From Pelomonas sp. Root405 (lineage in GTDB: Bacteria > Pseudomonadota > Gammaproteobacteria > Burkholderiales > Burkholderiaceae_C): a stretch of DNA of 64,000 bases. Below, piece by piece: positions 16,299 to 24,925 of this stretch. The stretch's first letter is position 1. Every line of letters starts with the position of its first letter. Under the pieces are notes generated by a model, which saw only the letters and a program-made list of their open reading frames with translations, was not told the DNA's origin and made no database searches. The translations under genes and the position numbers were made by a program. Location: the NCBI RefSeq assembly GCF_001425165.1, contig NZ_LMDU01000001.1, positions 1,023,311-1,087,310 of the forward strand, given 5' to 3'.

Positions 16299-17177
16299 TC
16301 AAGGCTGCGTGGGCCTGTCCAGGCCGTGCGCGCCGCTGCCGCCGAGTGGTGGGCCGCTGCGCTCGGCCAGCTCGCGCCAGCTGACTTGCTGGCGCCAGGC
16401 GTGGTCGATGCGGCCTTCCTGGACGCTGCTGTGCTCGGCAAAATAGCGCGATGGCGAACCGCCATAACAACGGCGCCAGACCTTGGCCAGGTGCGACGAA
16501 TCGCTGAAACCGGCGATCTGGGCCACCTCGGTCAGCGAACGGCCGCTGCCGTACAAGGCCGCTGCCCGCTGGATCTTCACCGCCAGGCTGAACTGCCGGA
16601 CGCTGATGCCCAGGGCTTCGACAAAGCGGCGCGAAGCAAGCGTTGCGGACATGCCCACCTGCCGGCCCAGCGCGGCCAGGCTCTGGCCCGGGTCGATCCG
16701 CAGCGAGGCCATCATTTGCAATGCGCGCGCGTCGGGCGGCAGGTAGCGCGCCACGCCGTCGGCCAGGCTGCTGATCTGAAGCTGCATGGCCGCGTGGAGT
16801 TGCCGCCCCGTCAGTGCGCGCATGGCAAAGGCCTGGGCGCACGACAGCAGCCCGGCGAACCGGTGCTCATCGAGAACCAGCACCGGCTCGGCCAGCGCCC
16901 CGCGGCTGAAGGTGCTGTAGCGCGTGTGCGAAGGCTCCAGGTCGACCAATGCCGCCGGGCGCGCGCCGGAATCCATGCGCCGCGCCACGAAGGGCCGCAC
17001 GGCGAGCAGGCGACCGCGCCACTGCTTCGCGCCGACCGACACGGTCAGCGGTTCTTGCGTGAGCGCGCAGGCAATCGTCACCGAGTGCCGGCAGACGTGG
17101 GAGTGGATGGCCGGCGCGGTGTAGATGAAGCAGTCGCCCAGCAAGCCCAGGCGTGTCTGCGATTGAGGGTCAGGCAT
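16299..17177 (-). CDS. AraC-family transcriptional regulator (292 aa)
   Basis: The C-terminal two helix-turn-helix motifs are clear (SLAALGRQVGMSATLASRRF, then SLTEVAQIAGFSDSSHLAKV and WRRCYGGSPSRYF, the AraC signature). The N-terminal half is a poorly conserved effector domain. The start MPDPQSQTRLG at 17177 is chosen because the 17 codons ahead look non-coding. It lies 34 bp downstream of, and in the same direction as, the foldase-like and polyester hydrolase genes. It may regulate them or be cotranscribed with them, but nothing in the sequence proves that. Confidence 0.85.
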   Translation of the reverse strand: MPDPQSQTRLGLLGDCFIYTAPAIHSHVCRHSVTIACALTQEPLTVSVGAKQWRGRLLAVRPFVARRMDSGARPAALVDLEPSHTRYSTFSRGALAEPVLVLDEHRFAGLLSCAQAFAMRALTGRQLHAAMQLQISSLADGVARYLPPDARALQMMASLRIDPGQSLAALGRQVGMSATLASRRFVEALGISVRQFSLAVKIQRAAALYGSGRSLTEVAQIAGFSDSSHLAKVWRRCYGGSPSRYFAEHSSVQEGRIDHAWRQQVSWRELAERSGPPLGGSGAHGLDRPTQP

Positions 17178-17211
17178 GGGGCGCCGATGCTCGGGCAGTG
17201 CGCGGCATGTG

Positions 17212-17919
17212 TCAACGCCGCACGGCACCGCGCTCGACGTCGAAGCGTGCCTGTGCGCGCATGGCCTTCTGCTCCATGCTGAGCGATGCGGTCGTCTCGT
17301 CGCGCATCAGCTCCAGCAGCCGACGCGCGACGGCATCGTCCTCGGCATAGAGCTGTCGGCCCGCTTCGGCCCCGAAGTGGCTGGTCCGCAGCGCCTGCAA
17401 GGTGGTCAGCTGGGCCAGCCCTTCCTCGGGCACCAGCGGCGCCTCGTCGGGCGGGAATGCTGCCCGTTGCGCGGCCTGGTAGTCGTCCATGCGGGCGAGC
17501 AGCTCGCGGGCGCGCGCCGCAGCGGGCGCGGGCAGCCCGGCCAGCTCGGCGTCGAGGCGCGCGGTGCGGTCGGCCCCCTCGTGCAGGGCGAGCAGCTCCT
17601 CGATGCGCAGGCGCAGCAGCTGGTCTTGCACCAGCCGGCCGTGGGCGTCGACTCGGAACGCGCCCTGGCTCGCGCCGGGTGTTGCGGCGGCCAGGCCCGC
17701 TGCCGGAGCAGGGGGCTCGCTGGTCAGCAGCAACGGGGCCGACCCCGTCGCTTGCTGCGCTGCCACCGCGCTGGCGGCCGGCGGAGCGGCGGCTGTTGCG
17801 GGAGCGGCAGCTGACTGTGGTTCGTCGGCGTCCCGGGCTTGCCAGCCCAGCACGCCCAGAACAGCAGCGGCGACCGCAACGGCGAGGATCAGCGGCCGTC
17901 GAACATGCTTTTCAAGCAT
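17212..17919 (-). CDS. Short lipase-foldase (Lif) like membrane protein (235 aa)
   Basis: Lipase-specific foldases are inner-membrane-anchored periplasmic chaperones that fold secreted lipases. Here residues ~8-26 form a membrane anchor, 30-80 an Ala/Pro-rich linker, then a helical domain. FRVDAHGRLVQDQLLRLRIE aligns by eye with the Lif start (F-x-VD-x-x-G-x-L...R...FDYFL), and ALRTSHFG, YAEDDAVARRLLEL, LSMEQKAMRAQ match the middle of Lif. The conserved RxxFDY(F/L)SAxGE motif is degenerate. The protein is about 100 residues shorter than usual Lif, lacking the C-terminal lobe. It starts 25 bp after the polyester hydrolase stop, so that enzyme is the probable client (inference). Confidence 0.65.
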   Translation of the reverse strand: MLEKHVRRPLILAVAVAAAVLGVLGWQARDADEPQSAAAPATAAAPPAASAVAAQQATGSAPLLLTSEPPAPAAGLAAATPGASQGAFRVDAHGRLVQDQLLRLRIEELLALHEGADRTARLDAELAGLPAPAAARARELLARMDDYQAAQRAAFPPDEAPLVPEEGLAQLTTLQALRTSHFGAEAGRQLYAEDDAVARRLLELMRDETTASLSMEQKAMRAQARFDVERGAVRR

Positions 17920-17944
17920 CGAGCATCACCCGCTGCCGGGGCCG

Positions 17945-18802
17945 TCAGTACGGGCAGTTGTCGTTGTAGCGGTCGAAGACCGCCGACGTGGCGTAGGCGT
18001 CATGCGCGGCGCCGCACAGGAAGGGCGAATAGCGCGTGTCGGCATCGACGAAGCGCTTCATCCAGGCCACGCCGTAGCGCCCGATGGGCGTGTTGGTGCT
18101 GTTGGGCGCGAAGTGGCTGGCGCCGTTCAGTTCCGCATAGGCCTTGAAGGTCGTGGCCGGCAGGCTGGCGTAGAACGGCCGGGCGTGGCTGGCGACCCGC
18201 GCGACGCTGTCGCCATCGGCGCCGACGATCAGCGTCGGCACACGCACGCCGTCAAAACGGGTCGAGGTGTTCCACGGGGTCAGCGGCAGTGCGGCCTTCA
18301 GCGTCGGGTTGTTCTGCGCTGCGATCAGGGCGCCGCCGCCGCCCATGGAATGCCCGGCCACCGCCAGCTTGCTGCTGTCGACCCGGCTGCGCACGGTGCT
18401 GCTGGCGCTGTTGAGCACGTGGTTGAGCGCCGCCATCAGCTGCGTGGCGCGGCTGGCCGGCTGGTCATACGTGCTGTTGGTGTTGATGGTGATCACCACC
18501 AGGCCGTGCGTGGCCAGGCGCCGGCCCAGCCAGGCGATGGACGACTCGGTCGCCGTGAAGCCCGGGCTCATCGCCACCACGCCGTATTGGCCGCTGGTGG
18601 TCGGGTAGTAGATGGTGCCGCCACCGAACCCGCGCGGTGAGAACACGCGGCTGCTCGATACCGCGAAGGGGCCTGCGGTGACGTTGAGGCTGGACGACGT
18701 CGGGGTCGGGCCGACCTGCGCCGAGGCCGCGGTGGCCAGGGCGCTGACGGCGGGAACGATGACGGCACGCAGAACGCGTCCCAGCAGGGCTTGCGGTTTC
18801 AT
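17945..18802 (-). CDS. Secreted polyester hydrolase, PETase/cutinase-like (285 aa)
   Basis: Alpha/beta hydrolase of the PETase / bacterial cutinase family (dienelactone-hydrolase fold), probably exported by Sec (signal peptide ~1-28, ending ASA|Q). Catalytic triad: S152 in GHSMGGGG, D198 in VGADGDS, H230 in GASHFAPN. The substrate-site W177 (TPWNTST) is present. Compared with Ideonella sakaiensis PETase, the subsite residues are H151 (W159 there), F231 (S238 there) and F82 (Y87 there). The PETase-specific extra disulfide is absent (A195/A232 region), while the C-terminal pair C263/C283 is kept. This is the actinobacterial-cutinase-like combination. Start ATG 18802 follows AGGAGA. The foldase-like gene follows. 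Confidence 0.9.
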   Translation of the reverse strand: MKPQALLGRVLRAVIVPAVSALATAASAQVGPTPTSSSLNVTAGPFAVSSSRVFSPRGFGGGTIYYPTTSGQYGVVAMSPGFTATESSIAWLGRRLATHGLVVITINTNSTYDQPASRATQLMAALNHVLNSASSTVRSRVDSSKLAVAGHSMGGGGALIAAQNNPTLKAALPLTPWNTSTRFDGVRVPTLIVGADGDSVARVASHARPFYASLPATTFKAYAELNGASHFAPNSTNTPIGRYGVAWMKRFVDADTRYSPFLCGAAHDAYATSAVFDRYNDNCPY

Positions 18803-18939
18803 GAAGTCTCCTAGGGTGGTGTGGCGGCCAAGGCGAGGCAAGGCAAGGCGCAAAGCCCGGCACGCGCCGGCAGTCTAGGAATCGACCACCGCATCGCCTT
18901 GTACGGAACGCACCCGCGTCCCCCTAGAAGTGCCTGAGA

Positions 18940-18975
18940 AAAACCCGCACGGCCGCCCCGCACCGGGGGCCGCGC
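18940..18975 (-). terminator. Possible terminator after flgL
   Basis: On the minus strand, just past the flgL stop, GGCCCCC and GGGGCGGCC can form a hairpin with one bulge. It is followed after about seven bases by TTTTT (18940-18944 on the plus strand). The gap to the T-run is longer than ideal, so the call is tentative. It would end the flgI-flgL transcript. Confidence 0.35.
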
Positions 18976-18981
18976 GCTGGC

Positions 18982-20193
18982 TCAACCCTGGATGTACTGG
19001 AACAGCGACATGCGCTGCACCAGCGCATACGTCTTCAGCGCGGTGTCGTAGCCGGTTTGCTGGTTCTGGAACTCGGAGATGCCCTTGACCATGTCCAGGT
19101 CCTCGGCGGCGCTCTTTTCCTCGGCGTTGTATTGCTTGAGCGCGGCCAGGCGCGTCTCGGTGCCATCGAGGTTGTTCAGCCGCTCACCGATCTGGCTGCG
19201 CACGTTCTGCAGGCTGCCCATGGCGGCATCGATGTCGCGCATCCGGCCGGTGTTGCTCTGTGCGATCTGGGCGTTGTTGCGCAGCGGCGTCTTCAGCTCG
19301 GTGATGGCGCGGTCCAGCACGTCGAAGAGCTTGAGCGAATTGGTGGCGGGTGCGACCGAGAAGTTGTCGCCGTCGGCCGGCGTGCCCGTCACGGCCAGGC
19401 TGATGCCGTCGAAGACGATGTTCTGGCCCGACTTATAAGGGCCGCCCGCCACGCCCGCGCCGGTGTCGGTGTTGGTGACGCTGTAGGTCTGGGCCGGCGC
19501 GGTGCCGGCGATGTCGATGCGGTAGTTCTGGCCGGTGACCAGCGTCGGGTTGGTGACGCGGCCGGAGTCGATCCAGGCCGAGGCCGGCTGGCCGGTGATG
19601 GCGTTGGCGTTGGCGTCGGTGACGAAGCTGCCGTTGCCGCTGCGCGCCTGCTCCCAGGCGGCGCGGCCGTCGATGCTGAGCTGGAAGCTGTCGATGTTGC
19701 CCGTCTGAATGCTGCCCGCCACGCCGACGTACGTGACGCCGCCGGCCTGGTCCAGGAAGGGCGGATTGGCCGAGCCCTGGCCGGAGAACAGGTAACCGCC
19801 ACCGCCGTCCGGGCGGTTGGCGATGGACAGCAGCTGGTCACGGATGCCCTGCAGCTTGTTGGCCAGGCCCTGGCGCTCGGCGTCGGAATAGCTGGCGTTG
19901 CCGGCCGAGACCATGGCCTCGCGCGCCTGCTGCATCAGCTCGTTGGCATCGCCCAGGGCCGACTCGGCCAGCGTCATGCTGTTGCGGCTGGCCTCCAGCG
20001 CGCGCTGGTTGGCGTCGACGCGGCCCATGGTGGCCAGCGCCCGCTCGGCGCGCGCGGCGCCCGTGGGGTCGTCGCTGGCCATGGCGATGCGCTTGCCCGA
20101 GGTCAGCTGCAGCTGCTGGTGCTGCAGCGTCTGCTGGCGGCGCTGCAGGTTGGCGATGGACGCGTCGAAGAGGTTGGCGGTGGCGAGTCTCAT
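18982..20193 (-). CDS. flgL: Flagellar hook-filament junction protein FlgL (403 aa)
   Basis: Second hook-filament junction protein (HAP3). The flagellin-like N-terminal helix (MRLATANLFDASIANLQRRQ, then LQLTSGKRIAMASDDPTGAA) and the C-terminal helix (GISEFQNQQTGYDTALKTYA, then LVQRMSLFQYI) form the conserved D0/D1 coiled coil. The middle domain is variable. It lies 16 bp after flgK and is the last flagellar gene of the cluster; beyond it comes the divergently unrelated polyester hydrolase locus. Confidence 0.96.
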   Translation of the reverse strand: MRLATANLFDASIANLQRRQQTLQHQQLQLTSGKRIAMASDDPTGAARAERALATMGRVDANQRALEASRNSMTLAESALGDANELMQQAREAMVSAGNASYSDAERQGLANKLQGIRDQLLSIANRPDGGGGYLFSGQGSANPPFLDQAGGVTYVGVAGSIQTGNIDSFQLSIDGRAAWEQARSGNGSFVTDANANAITGQPASAWIDSGRVTNPTLVTGQNYRIDIAGTAPAQTYSVTNTDTGAGVAGGPYKSGQNIVFDGISLAVTGTPADGDNFSVAPATNSLKLFDVLDRAITELKTPLRNNAQIAQSNTGRMRDIDAAMGSLQNVRSQIGERLNNLDGTETRLAALKQYNAEEKSAAEDLDMVKGISEFQNQQTGYDTALKTYALVQRMSLFQYIQG

Positions 20194-20209
20194 GGTTTAC
20201 CTCGGGCGT

Positions 20210-22192
20210 TCATCGGGCGGCAATGCGCATCAGTTCATCAAACAGCGTCTGCGCTGTCTGCAGCACCTTGGCGGCGGCCTGATAGCCCTGCTGGAACTGC
20301 ATCAGCCGCGCGGCTTCCTCGTCGAGGTTGACACCGGCCTGGCCAGCGCGAATGGTCTCGGCGTCGCTGGCGACACTGACCGACACGCCGGACAGGTAGT
20401 TGGCGCTCTGCACGCGGGCGCCGATGTCGCTCATCGCCGCTGCGTAGGCATCGTTGATCGTCGAGCCGGCCGTGATGCCGCCGCCGGCCAGCAGCTGGCG
20501 GCCGACGAAGCCCTCGGTCTGGATGTTGAGGAAGGCCTTGGCATTGCCGTTGTTGGTGCTGACGTAGACCGTCGGGTCCAGCGAGATCCGGTCGCCCAGG
20601 CGCGGCACGCCGTTGGTGCGCAACTCGAAGCCGAGGTCGATGCCGGCCGCCGGTTCGTTGCCGATGGCCTGGCCCGGGCTCCAGCTGCCATTGAGCACGG
20701 TGCCGTCGGCCAGCGTGAGCGTGTACAGCACATTGGCCGGGTTGGCCGGGTCGGGGCCGCCGAAGTCGAGGGTCAACGGCGCCTTGGTCGCGTCGAAGCT
20801 GCCGTTGACGGCATAGATGCTCTCGACGCTGACCGTGCCGGTGTTGTTGACCGCGGCCGACGCCGTCAGCGGCGCCGCAGCGGCGATGCCGGACGGGTTG
20901 TCGAGCACGCGGCGCATCTCGATGGCCGCGGCGCCGACGGGCTCGATCAGGAAGCTCTCGCCCGGGTTAGGCGGCCCCGGCGTGAAGGCGATCTGGAAGC
21001 CGTCGATGGTGTCGCCATCGGCGACGGTGCGCACCAGGCCGTCGGACAGGCGTGTCAGCTCGTAGGCGCCGGGCGCGCTGGAAGTCAGCTTGTAGCTGCT
21101 GGCCTGCAACTGGCTGGCGTTGACGATGGTGGCCTGCACGCCATTGACGAAGCCGCCGCCGGGGTTGCGCAGGTTGCTGGCTGCCGGCATGACCTTCGGC
21201 GTCGCGACATTGAAGATGTTGCCGCCCTTGCCCGGCGGGTTGGACAGGTCCAGGCCGAGGCCGTTCTGCTCGTTGACGCGCGTGCCGATGGCGGCGGCGA
21301 GCTGGCCGAGCAGGTTCTTGGCGTCCTGCAGGTCCTTGTTCTGGAAGGCGAGCAGGGCGGTCATCGAGCCGCCGGTCAGCACGCTCTCGTCCAGCGGCCG
21401 GCTCAGGCCGCCTTCGTTCAGGGCCAGCACGGCGCGCTGCGGGTCGTAGGCATCGCCGGAGATCTGCAGCGATGAGGCCTGGCTGCCCAGCACCAGGCGC
21501 TGGCCGCCGCCGATGAATACGCCGACGGTGCCGTCGTCGGCCGCCAGCGTCGTCACGGCCACATGCTCGCCCAGCTGGGAGATGAGCAGGTCGCGCCGGT
21601 CGAGCAGGTCGTTCGGCGTGTGGCCGGCGCCGCGCGTCTTGGAGATCTGGTCGTTGATGCCGGCGATCTGCTGGGCCAGTTGGTTGACGATGCCGACGGT
21701 GGCCTTGAGGTCGCTGACAACGCCGGCCTGGATGTCGGCGAGCTGGGCGCCGGCGTTGGCAAAGCGCACGGCCATCTCGTTGGCGCGGCCCAGCGCCACC
21801 TGGCGGGCGGCGGGGTCGTTGGGCCGGCTGGTCACGTCGACCATGGCGTTGAGGAACTGGCTGGCCGCATAGCCCAGGCCGTCGGTGCCGGGCTGGAAGA
21901 CCTTCTCCATGCGTGAGAGCTGCTCGGCGCGCGTCGCGTCGGCCGAAGCGGTGGCCTTGGAGCTGGCGGCTTCCTTGGTGAGGAACTCGTTGTGCGAGCG
22001 CACGACGGTCTTGACGTCCACGCCTTTGCCGAAAAAGCCCGCGCCGGTGAACTGGCCGGCCGACGGCGTCAGCACGACGGACTGGCGCGAATAGCCTGGC
22101 GAGTTGGCGTTGGCGATGTTCTGGCCGATGGTCTGCAATGCCGCCTGATTGGCGAACATCGCGCGGGCGCCGAGGGTGAGCAAGCCGGCCAT
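20210..22192 (-). CDS. flgK: Flagellar hook-associated protein FlgK (660 aa)
   Basis: First hook-filament junction protein (HAP1). The N-terminus LLTLGARAMFANQAALQTIG and NIANANSPGYSRQ is the shared rod/hook/HAP motif. The C-terminus ends with SGVSVSVASDAE, NLDEEAARLMQFQQGYQAAA and a heptad-rich tail. The long variable middle (about 200-560) explains the large size and is normal for betaproteobacterial FlgK. It starts 10 bp after flgJ and is followed 16 bp later by flgL. It is exported by the flagellar type III system, so no signal peptide is expected or seen. Confidence 0.96.
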   Translation of the reverse strand: MAGLLTLGARAMFANQAALQTIGQNIANANSPGYSRQSVVLTPSAGQFTGAGFFGKGVDVKTVVRSHNEFLTKEAASSKATASADATRAEQLSRMEKVFQPGTDGLGYAASQFLNAMVDVTSRPNDPAARQVALGRANEMAVRFANAGAQLADIQAGVVSDLKATVGIVNQLAQQIAGINDQISKTRGAGHTPNDLLDRRDLLISQLGEHVAVTTLAADDGTVGVFIGGGQRLVLGSQASSLQISGDAYDPQRAVLALNEGGLSRPLDESVLTGGSMTALLAFQNKDLQDAKNLLGQLAAAIGTRVNEQNGLGLDLSNPPGKGGNIFNVATPKVMPAASNLRNPGGGFVNGVQATIVNASQLQASSYKLTSSAPGAYELTRLSDGLVRTVADGDTIDGFQIAFTPGPPNPGESFLIEPVGAAAIEMRRVLDNPSGIAAAAPLTASAAVNNTGTVSVESIYAVNGSFDATKAPLTLDFGGPDPANPANVLYTLTLADGTVLNGSWSPGQAIGNEPAAGIDLGFELRTNGVPRLGDRISLDPTVYVSTNNGNAKAFLNIQTEGFVGRQLLAGGGITAGSTINDAYAAAMSDIGARVQSANYLSGVSVSVASDAETIRAGQAGVNLDEEAARLMQFQQGYQAAAKVLQTAQTLFDELMRIAAR

Positions 22193-22202
22193 CGTGTCGT
22201 CC

Positions 22203-23075
22203 TTATGCCATCAACGTGCTTTGCACGCGTTGGGTGGTTTGGATGGTTCTCGCAATCTTTTCGGCATAAGCCGGGTCGGTCGCGTAGCCGGCCTGCTGCA
22301 GGCCGCGCGCGAAGCCGGCGGCGTTGCCGTTCTGGGCTTGGGCGACGACCTTGGCATAGCGGTCGTTGCTGCCCAGCAGCTTGGCGTAGTCCTTGAAGGC
22401 CTCGTCGTAGCTGCCGTAGGCGCGGAACTTGGCCGTGACCTTGACCGCCTGGCCGTTGATGACCTCGGTGGTGCGCACGTCGACGGTTTTGCCCTTCCAG
22501 CCTGGCGTCGCCTTGATGCCGAAGATGTTGTGGCTCTTGGTGCCGTCGGCGCCCGTGATCTCGCGCTTGCCCCAGCCGCTCTCGTGCGCCGCCTGGGCCA
22601 CCATGAAGCTGGCCGGGATGCCGGTGGAAGCCGACGCCGACTTGGCCGCGGCGTCGTGCTGCTGGATGAAGCTCTGCACGTGGTTGGGAATGCCCTTGGT
22701 GGCCAGCGCCGGCAGGGCCTGGGCCAGCGTCGTCCGGCTGGCTTGCCGAACCTTCTCGGGCGACAGGTCCTGGATGCCCATCTGGCGGGCCAGCTGCTTC
22801 TGGATGGCCTCCGACAGGCCGCCCGGCAGGCCGCTCATCTTGCCGGCGAACTGCGTGTCCAGCATCTCGCTGCCGAGCTGCGTCGCGTTGTTGTCGAGCA
22901 TGCCGCTGGCCAGCGTCGAGGCGCGCATGCTCTTCATGACTTCCTGCATGAACAGCGATTCGAACTGCTTGGCGGTCTCGCGGATCTGGGCCTTGGGATC
23001 GCGCGAGGCGGCGGCCTTGAGCGCGTCGAGGCTGCCAAGGCCCTGGCCGGCAATGGACTGGAAGGACGAGGACAT
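22203..23075 (-). CDS. flgJ: Flagellar rod assembly protein / muramidase FlgJ (290 aa)
   Basis: Bifunctional FlgJ. The N-terminal ~100 residues are the rod-capping domain (ETAKQFESLFMQEVMKSMR). The C-terminal half is a glucosaminidase-type peptidoglycan hydrolase (FMVAQAAHESGWGKREI with the catalytic Glu, NIFGIKA, FRAYGSYDEAFKDY) that opens the cell wall for the rod. Its start overlaps the flgI stop (TGATG). The fused form fits beta/gammaproteobacteria. Confidence 0.96.
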   Translation of the reverse strand: MSSSFQSIAGQGLGSLDALKAAASRDPKAQIRETAKQFESLFMQEVMKSMRASTLASGMLDNNATQLGSEMLDTQFAGKMSGLPGGLSEAIQKQLARQMGIQDLSPEKVRQASRTTLAQALPALATKGIPNHVQSFIQQHDAAAKSASASTGIPASFMVAQAAHESGWGKREITGADGTKSHNIFGIKATPGWKGKTVDVRTTEVINGQAVKVTAKFRAYGSYDEAFKDYAKLLGSNDRYAKVVAQAQNGNAAGFARGLQQAGYATDPAYAEKIARTIQTTQRVQSTLMA

Positions 23076-24181
23076 CAGATCACCTCAAGCTCGGCATTCA
23101 GGGCGCCCGCGCTCTTCATGGCCTGCAGGATCGCGAGCAGATCCTGGGGCGTGGCGCCGAGCGAGTTCAGCGCCTTGACGACATCGGCCAGGCGCGCGCC
23201 GGCGGCCAGCTGGATCAGGCTGCCGGGCTCCTGGCGGATGGAGATGTCGGCCTTCTCGGCCACCGTCGTCTGCCCACCGGACAAGGCATTGGGCTGGCTG
23301 ATGATGGGCGTGGAGCTGATGGTCACCGACAGGCTGCCATGGGCCACGGCGCAGGCGGACAGCGTGACGGCCTGGTTCATGACGATGGAGCCGGTGCGGG
23401 CATTGATGACGATGCGGGCCGCGGCGGGTGCCAGGTCGATGGCCAGGTTCTCGACGTCGGCCAGGAAGGCGACGCGGTCGTCCGGCGTGGCGGGCGCCTT
23501 CACGCGCACGACGCGGCCGTCCAGCGCCTGGGCGATGCCGGCGCCCTTCGCCTTGTTGATGGCCTGGGCAACCGCGCGGGCGGTGGCGAAGTCGCTGCTG
23601 TTGAGGTCGAACTGGATGCTGTCGCCCTGGGCCAGCGGCGTCGGCACCGAGCGCTCGACGAGGGCGCCTGCCGGGATGCGGCCCGCGCTGAGGTGGTTGA
23701 TCTGCACCTTGGACCCGCCGGCCGAGGCGCCAGCGCCGCCCACCACCAGGTTGCCCTGGGCGATGGCGTAGACCTGGCCGTCGGCGCCGCGCAGCGGCGT
23801 GGCGATCAGCGTGCCGCCGCGCAGGCTCTTGGCGTTACCGATGGACGAGACATTGATGTCGAGCTGCTGGCCGGGCTGCGCAAACGCCGGCAGCGAGGCC
23901 GTCACCATGACGGCGGCGATGTTGCGCGGCTGCATGGTCACGCCCTGGGGCAGCAGCACGCCGAACTGCTGCAGCATGGCGGTCAGGCTCTGGCCGGTAA
24001 AGGGCGCCTGCGTCGTCTGGTCGCCAGTGCCGTCCAGACCGACGATGAGGCCATAGCCCGTCAACGGGTTGGAGCGCACGCCGGCGATGGACGCGACTTC
24101 CTTGATGCGCGCGGCTTGCACCGGGGAAACCGGGGCCAGCACGACGGCCAGGGCGAGGAGGAGGGCTTGCAGGTACTTCAC
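23075..24181 (-). CDS. flgI: Flagellar P-ring protein FlgI (368 aa)
   Basis: Periplasmic P-ring subunit. A GTG start at 24181 gives a clean signal peptide (VKYLQALLLALAVVLAPVSP, cleaved after VQA) and the usual FlgI length; a longer reading frame upstream adds 37 codons of unlikely sequence. Mature start ARIKEVASIAGVRSNPLTGY and GLIVGLDGTGDQT are classic. With flgJ, flgK and flgL it forms a transcript separated from flgH by three foreign genes, so it needs its own promoter; none was convincing in the 217 bp upstream. Confidence 0.95.
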   Translation of the reverse strand: MKYLQALLLALAVVLAPVSPVQAARIKEVASIAGVRSNPLTGYGLIVGLDGTGDQTTQAPFTGQSLTAMLQQFGVLLPQGVTMQPRNIAAVMVTASLPAFAQPGQQLDINVSSIGNAKSLRGGTLIATPLRGADGQVYAIAQGNLVVGGAGASAGGSKVQINHLSAGRIPAGALVERSVPTPLAQGDSIQFDLNSSDFATARAVAQAINKAKGAGIAQALDGRVVRVKAPATPDDRVAFLADVENLAIDLAPAAARIVINARTGSIVMNQAVTLSACAVAHGSLSVTISSTPIISQPNALSGGQTTVAEKADISIRQEPGSLIQLAAGARLADVVKALNSLGATPQDLLAILQAMKSAGALNAELEVI

Positions 24182-24398
24182 TCGGCAGATTCTGCGGATG
24201 CTTGAGCCCGCCGAGCCATGGAAAAGGCCGCAGACAGCCCCGCTTTTCAGAACCCTGGCCAGCCGGTGCCGGGAGGGCAGGGCATTTTTCACGCTGTAAG
24301 GGTGGGCGCCGCTGCACGACCACTGGCCACCTGTGAAGCGCTGAGGGCCCCAGTCAGCACAGCAACCCTGTCACTACCCAACTCTTTGGAGATTTGAA

Positions 24399-24797
24399 AT
24401 GAAACGTCTTTCACTGCTGACCCTCGTGCTGGCCACCACGCTGACCGCCCTGTCCCTGCCTGCCCAGTCCCAGGGCCTGACCCGCGAACAGGTCAAGATG
24501 GACCGCGACAGCTTCCTGGCGCTGATGCGATGGGACGAACTGACCGGCATGTGGGTACTGAAGTCCGGCATGGAGCCGCCGAAGGGCGTCATGTCGCGCG
24601 CCGAAGTCCTTGAGATGCGCGACCAGTTCCTGCGCATGAATGTCTATGACGACACCGTCGGCAGCTGGGTGCCCCTGAAGGCGCCGCGCAATATGAGCAT
24701 GCTGACACGTGAGCAGGTCAACATGGAGACGCTGCGCTTCTTGATGATGTATCGCTACGACGAATCGCGTAACGAGTGGATCAGCCGCATGCGCTGA
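24399..24797 (+). CDS. Small secreted protein with three ~29-residue repeats (132 aa)
   Basis: Not recognised as a named family. The first 25 residues are a signal peptide (MKRLSLLTLVLATTLTALSL, cleavage near AQSQG). The mature protein is three tandem repeats beginning LTREQVKMDRDSFLALMRWD, MSRAEVLEMRDQFLRMNVYD and LTREQVNMETLRFLMMYRYD, each followed by a short loop ending W(V/I). The ribosome-binding site GGAG precedes the ATG. It stands between flgI (divergent) and an amidohydrolase, inside the split flagellar cluster. Function unknown; the opening LTREQV vaguely recalls DUF4148-type secreted proteins. Confidence 0.75.
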   Translation: MKRLSLLTLVLATTLTALSLPAQSQGLTREQVKMDRDSFLALMRWDELTGMWVLKSGMEPPKGVMSRAEVLEMRDQFLRMNVYDDTVGSWVPLKAPRNMSMLTREQVNMETLRFLMMYRYDESRNEWISRMR

Positions 24798-24866
24798 GAC
24801 GCCGCGTTCGCACCCCGTCGGGCAGCCCCTGCCGGGGCCCGATATGCAACGCCGCGTAAGGCGTCT
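24797..24866 (+). other. Nested hairpin after the secreted repeat protein
   Basis: AGACGCC (24797-24803) pairs with GGCGTCT (24860-24866). Inside, GGCAG (24821-24825) pairs with CTGCC (24829-24833). No T-run follows, so it is not a typical intrinsic terminator. Confidence 0.3.
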
Positions 24867-24925
24867 GTTGGGTCGCCGAGACGACCCATGCACAGGCTGG
24901 CCGCCGAGGTCTACCATCGACGGCC

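Noticed and set aside
24175-24215. Sigma-28-like match TCAAGCAT-N11-GCCGAGTG ahead of flgI
   Set aside because: The putative -10 overlaps the GTG start codon of flgI, so transcripts would begin inside the gene; probably chance.
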